Below the pieces are notes generated by a model. The model was not told the DNA's origin. It saw nothing but the letters and a program-made list of their open reading frames with translations, and searched no databases. From Melioribacteraceae bacterium (GTDB lineage Bacteria > Bacteroidota > Ignavibacteria > Ignavibacteriales > Melioribacteraceae), in contig JAQICK010000104.1 of assembly GCA_027858595.1 (NCBI GenBank), positions 1 through 9,878 on the forward strand: a DNA stretch of 9,878 nt, read 5' to 3'. This document shows, piece by piece, positions 7,192 to 9,878 of the stretch (position 1 is its first letter; each line of letters begins with the position of its first letter). Made by a program: the position numbers and the translations under genes.

Positions 7192-7212
7192 ATTTTTATA
7201 ATATGAGAGATT

Positions 7213-7923
7213 ATGATGACAAATCATGAGCAATATGAAGTCAATTTTTTTAGACCTTTATCTGAACATGCAAAAGCTAATACGAAGTTAATTTCAAGAT
7301 TAGCCATAATTTGGGCTGTTGCAGTATTTGGGTTTCATTTTTTACTAATTCTTGTAACTACTCCAACACCTGAGCAGACGTTTAATGACTTCAATTCAGT
7401 GTGGCCTCAAGTTGTTGAAGATGTATCTGCAACCCAGGATGTAAATCAGCAATTTGCAAAAACCATGCTAATGGTATTGGGCAAAAACATTGCTGTGCAA
7501 GATGAACATAAAGCTATTTTAAAAGAATCGCTAAGTTGGGCTGTTTATAATATGAATGCAGATTCCATCAAGCCTATGTTTCTTACTGAGCCGAATAACG
7601 AAAGCATTAGGCAAGCATCTGTGAGTATTGGGTTAGCTTCCGATGGTTTTGATAAAATTATGAAAGACCTTTTACCTTCATCATTAATTAAAGTTGAAAA
7701 TACTTTCTTAAGCAATGAGGCAAAAATTGCCTTGCCAGAAATTATGAAATTGTATTTAGTGCACAATCAAAGCTTCTTAACAGATTTTATGTTTCTTGGA
7801 TTCCCTTTCCATTATTGGTACACAGCACAATTTTTGCTAATACTATTTGTAATATTATGCCTAATCTACGCTGTATTAATAGACAGGATGAATCGGGAAT
7901 ATGACTTTATTGAAGAAACCTAA
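7213..7923 (+). CDS. Enlarged small subunit (DUF4212-like) of sodium/solute symporter
   Basis: A membrane protein of 236 residues. Its ends look like the DUF4212 small subunit of VC_2705-type symporters. The N-terminal part has a hydrophobic helix at about 27-48. The C-terminal part has GFPFHYWYTAQ (196-206), a second helix at about 203-223, and the conserved tail DRMNREYD (224-231). Typical DUF4212 proteins are only about 80-100 residues, with the two helices close together. Here about 140 residues (about 49-189), helical and without cysteines, sit between them, probably on the outer face of the membrane. Two ATG codons (7213 and 7216) follow GAGAG, and the second has the better spacing. The gene ends 27 bp before the large-subunit gene, confirming the pairing. 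The small-subunit role is well supported. What the insert does is unknown, and I do not recognise it as a known domain. Confidence 0.75.
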   Translation: MMTNHEQYEVNFFRPLSEHAKANTKLISRLAIIWAVAVFGFHFLLILVTTPTPEQTFNDFNSVWPQVVEDVSATQDVNQQFAKTMLMVLGKNIAVQDEHKAILKESLSWAVYNMNADSIKPMFLTEPNNESIRQASVSIGLASDGFDKIMKDLLPSSLIKVENTFLSNEAKIALPEIMKLYLVHNQSFLTDFMFLGFPFHYWYTAQFLLILFVILCLIYAVLIDRMNREYDFIEET

Positions 7924-7941
7924 ACACAAAATATTTTTTTT

Positions 7942-7946
7942 GGAGG
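7942..7946 (+). promoter_or_regulatory. Strong ribosome binding site setting a GTG start
   Basis: GGAGG at 7942-7946 is followed by AATT and GTG at 7951. The window otherwise has weak ribosome sites, so this strong site decides the GTG start of the large-subunit gene. Confidence 0.75.
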
Positions 7947-7950
7947 AATT

Positions 7951-9636
7951 GTGAACAAGCTATTTAAAATTTTATATACGTTATTTTTAATGACATTTTT
8001 TTCGAGCAATATATTTGCTCAATCTGCTACTACACTTGAAGGCGAATTTAAACATACTCCAGCAATAATATTAATAATATTACTTGTTACTTTTGTTTTA
8101 GTTGGTGTTTTTAATCGTGCAAAAGACACAAAAACCTACTGGGCTGCTGGAAGAAAAATATCTCCCGTTGGTGCGGGAATGGCAATTGCATCAAATTGGA
8201 TGAGTGCTGCTTCTTTTTTAGGAATGGCGGCAATTATGTACGGCTCTGGATATCATGGTTTATCTTATGTAGTTGGATGGACTGGCGGGTACGTTCTACT
8301 TTTAATTTTAATGGCTGGGCAGATTAGACGCTACGGAAAATATACAGCTGCCGATTTTATCGGGGACAGATATTACTCGCAAGGTTTAAGAGGTTTTGGT
8401 GCTGGGTTAGCAATTTTTATTTCGTTCTCATATTGTGTTGGTCAGTTTGCAGGTATTGGATTAATGTTCAAATGGATTTTAGGAATTGATTACACATACG
8501 CGGTTCTTATTGGTGCATCGGTTGTTTTAGTTTACACCCTTATTTCTGGAATGCTTGGTGTTACAAAAAACATGCAAATTCAATATGTTGTAATAATTAT
8601 ATCGTTTTTAATTCCATTATTTATTTTAACATATAAATTTGGATATTTCGCTTGGTTACCTCAAGTTGGATATGGACAAGTTATTAGTGATATAGTTACT
8701 GGCATTGCTCCTGGTGCTGGAATTACATCCATGGGACACGATTTTGCAATTCTCCCTTCTCCCGAATTTGCGATGCCATGGGATCCTGCAACTGGACAAA
8801 CGGCGTTTCAGTGGTTAGCCATTTGCTTTTCTCTTATGATTGGTACTGCAGGGTTACCACATGTAATTCAAAGATTTTATGTTGTACCTCGTGCAAAAGA
8901 TGCTAGATGGTCAGTTGTTTGGGGCTTATTCTTTATTTGTATTCTTTATTGGAGTGCACCTGTTTATTCAGCGTTTGGAAAAATTCTATCCTCGAATCCT
9001 GAAGTTGGTGTGTTGGCAAAGGATGCAATTGTAGTCTATACCGCACAGTTAGGCGATCTGTATCCATTAATAATTGGACTCTTAGCTGCGGGTGCTGTTT
9101 CTGCAGCATTCTCAACAGTATCTGGTCTGCTTATTGCTGGGGCATCTGCTTTTTCACACGATTTATATTTTAACGTAATAAATCCAAAAGCTACCGAACA
9201 GAAACAAATGCTTATGGCAAGATTAGGAACAATTTTAATGGCTGCTGGTGTTGCGATAATTGCACTAATGAAATTAGGGCTTATTGCTCAATTGGTTGCT
9301 GTAGCTTTCTCGCTTGCTGGTTGCACGATCTTTCCTTTATTCCTACTTGGTATTTGGTGGAGCGGTTCAAACCGAACAGGTGCGTGGGCAGGACTCATTG
9401 CTGGATCATCTGTAGCAATAATTACATTAGTATATTTTATTACTGGTAAGTTTGGTGTTACACTCCCTTATCATGAGTTTATAAACTACTATTTAAATGC
9501 TTGGTATTTTGCATGGCTAGGTGCACCATTGGCAATAATTGCTAATATAGTTGGTTCTATTCTATCTAAAGAAAAAACTCCAATAGAAATTAAAATGTTC
9601 TTGGCAGAAAAAGTTCATAATTATAAAGTTAGCTAA
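7951..9636 (+). CDS. Sodium/solute symporter large subunit (SSS family, ActP/VC_2705-like)
   Basis: An inner-membrane Na+-coupled symporter of the SSS family (LeuT fold), 561 residues, with about 13 hydrophobic helices. The N-terminal 24 residues resemble a signal sequence (KILYTLFLMTFFSSNIFAQ). Family motifs are YWAAGRKISPVGAGMAIASN (63-82), RRYGKYTAADFIGDRYYS (126-143), GTAGLPHVIQRFYVVP (298-313) and GAVSAAFSTVSGLLIAGA (381-398). The last is the TM8 sodium-site helix, with its Ser/Thr residues intact. Resemblance to cation/acetate symporters and the DUF4212-type gene just upstream point to the two-subunit VC_2705 group. The likely substrate is a short-chain monocarboxylate such as acetate, but this cannot be fixed from the sequence. 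The gene starts with GTG after a strong ribosome site, and a terminator follows directly. Confidence 0.9.
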   Translation: MNKLFKILYTLFLMTFFSSNIFAQSATTLEGEFKHTPAIILIILLVTFVLVGVFNRAKDTKTYWAAGRKISPVGAGMAIASNWMSAASFLGMAAIMYGSGYHGLSYVVGWTGGYVLLLILMAGQIRRYGKYTAADFIGDRYYSQGLRGFGAGLAIFISFSYCVGQFAGIGLMFKWILGIDYTYAVLIGASVVLVYTLISGMLGVTKNMQIQYVVIIISFLIPLFILTYKFGYFAWLPQVGYGQVISDIVTGIAPGAGITSMGHDFAILPSPEFAMPWDPATGQTAFQWLAICFSLMIGTAGLPHVIQRFYVVPRAKDARWSVVWGLFFICILYWSAPVYSAFGKILSSNPEVGVLAKDAIVVYTAQLGDLYPLIIGLLAAGAVSAAFSTVSGLLIAGASAFSHDLYFNVINPKATEQKQMLMARLGTILMAAGVAIIALMKLGLIAQLVAVAFSLAGCTIFPLFLLGIWWSGSNRTGAWAGLIAGSSVAIITLVYFITGKFGVTLPYHEFINYYLNAWYFAWLGAPLAIIANIVGSILSKEKTPIEIKMFLAEKVHNYKVS

Positions 9637-9643
9637 AACACAA

Positions 9644-9668
9644 AAACCCCCAGCATAGTTGGGGGTTT
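9644..9668 (+). terminator. Rho-independent terminator of the symporter operon
   Basis: AAACCCCCAGC (9644-9654) pairs with GTTGGGGGTTT (9658-9668), with one G-T wobble and a 3-nt loop. It is followed by TCTTTTT and starts 7 bp after the stop codon. Confidence 0.9.
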
Positions 9669-9834
9669 CTTTTTACCTAACAGCTTCATATTCATTGATG
9701 TCTTAAAGCCAATTATCAAAATAGTCTACTCCTCAAAACAAACAAATACTAATTAATTCTACAGCGATTCAGGGTAAAGACAAATATATAAATTGGCTGC
9801 CCTCCAAATATGCCAATATATAGTCCTCCCCATG

Positions 9835-9854
9835 TTAAACTTGAGTTAGTTTAA
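9835..9854. repeat. Small inverted repeat near the window end
   Basis: TTAAACT (9835-9841) and AGTTTAA (9848-9854) are perfect 7-bp arms with a 6-bp spacer, followed by TTTTTG. It could be an operator or weak terminator tied to a gene beyond the window. The remaining 9669-9834 is AT-rich with no gene that I can support. Confidence 0.3.
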
Positions 9855-9878
9855 TTTTTGTGTTTTGTATGTTTTTTT

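Noticed and set aside
1..9878. Defence system, prophage, integron or CRISPR array
   Set aside because: All long frames are metabolic or transport genes. No regularly spaced repeats, integrase, transposase or nuclease motifs were seen.

Overview
The window is AT-rich chromosomal DNA from a member of the FCB group (Bacteroidota/Chlorobi/Ignavibacteria-like). This is inferred from the coding style, from a PiT-type phosphate transporter of the form common in Bacteroidota (GVSNDAVNFLNSA motif, C-terminal PhoU-like domain with DNNHK), from a secretion signal ending in FAQS, and from two matches to the Bacteroidota-type -7 promoter element TAnnTTTG. No tRNA, rRNA, CRISPR array, insertion sequence or phage gene was found. 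The content is metabolism and transport.

Layout. (1) 55-1320, minus: diaminopimelate decarboxylase (lysA). (2) 1512-3454, minus: a PiT-family phosphate transporter gene that is no longer one open frame. Its membrane part (2213-3454), a 76-residue middle piece (1989-2219, another frame) and its C-terminal PhoU-like domain (1512-1937) are separated by one frameshift and two in-frame stops. (3) 3455-3600: the divergent promoter region, with an 11-bp-period direct repeat resembling a Pho box. (4) 3601-5417, plus: a two-gene unit for a Na+/phosphate cotransporter and a separate PhoU-like protein, ending in a strong hairpin shared with the convergent purB. (5) 5469-6893, minus: adenylosuccinate lyase (purB). 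(6) 6894-7212: a divergent intergenic region with several inverted repeats. (7) 7213-9636, plus: a two-subunit sodium/solute symporter of the VC_2705 type (acetate-permease-like), closed by a terminator. (8) 9637-9878: non-coding.

How it fits together. The centre of the window is a phosphate-uptake locus: a low-affinity PiT permease with a built-in PhoU-like tail, facing a Na+/Pi cotransporter plus a stand-alone PhoU-like protein, with a possible shared Pho-type operator between them. The PiT gene appears to be decaying while the Na+/Pi module is intact, which suggests one has taken over from the other. The second transport unit is notable because its small subunit, normally a short two-helix DUF4212 protein, carries about 140 extra residues between its two membrane helices.

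The most interesting observations are the broken PiT gene, the direct-repeat operator, and the enlarged symporter small subunit. I did not find a wholly new multi-gene system.
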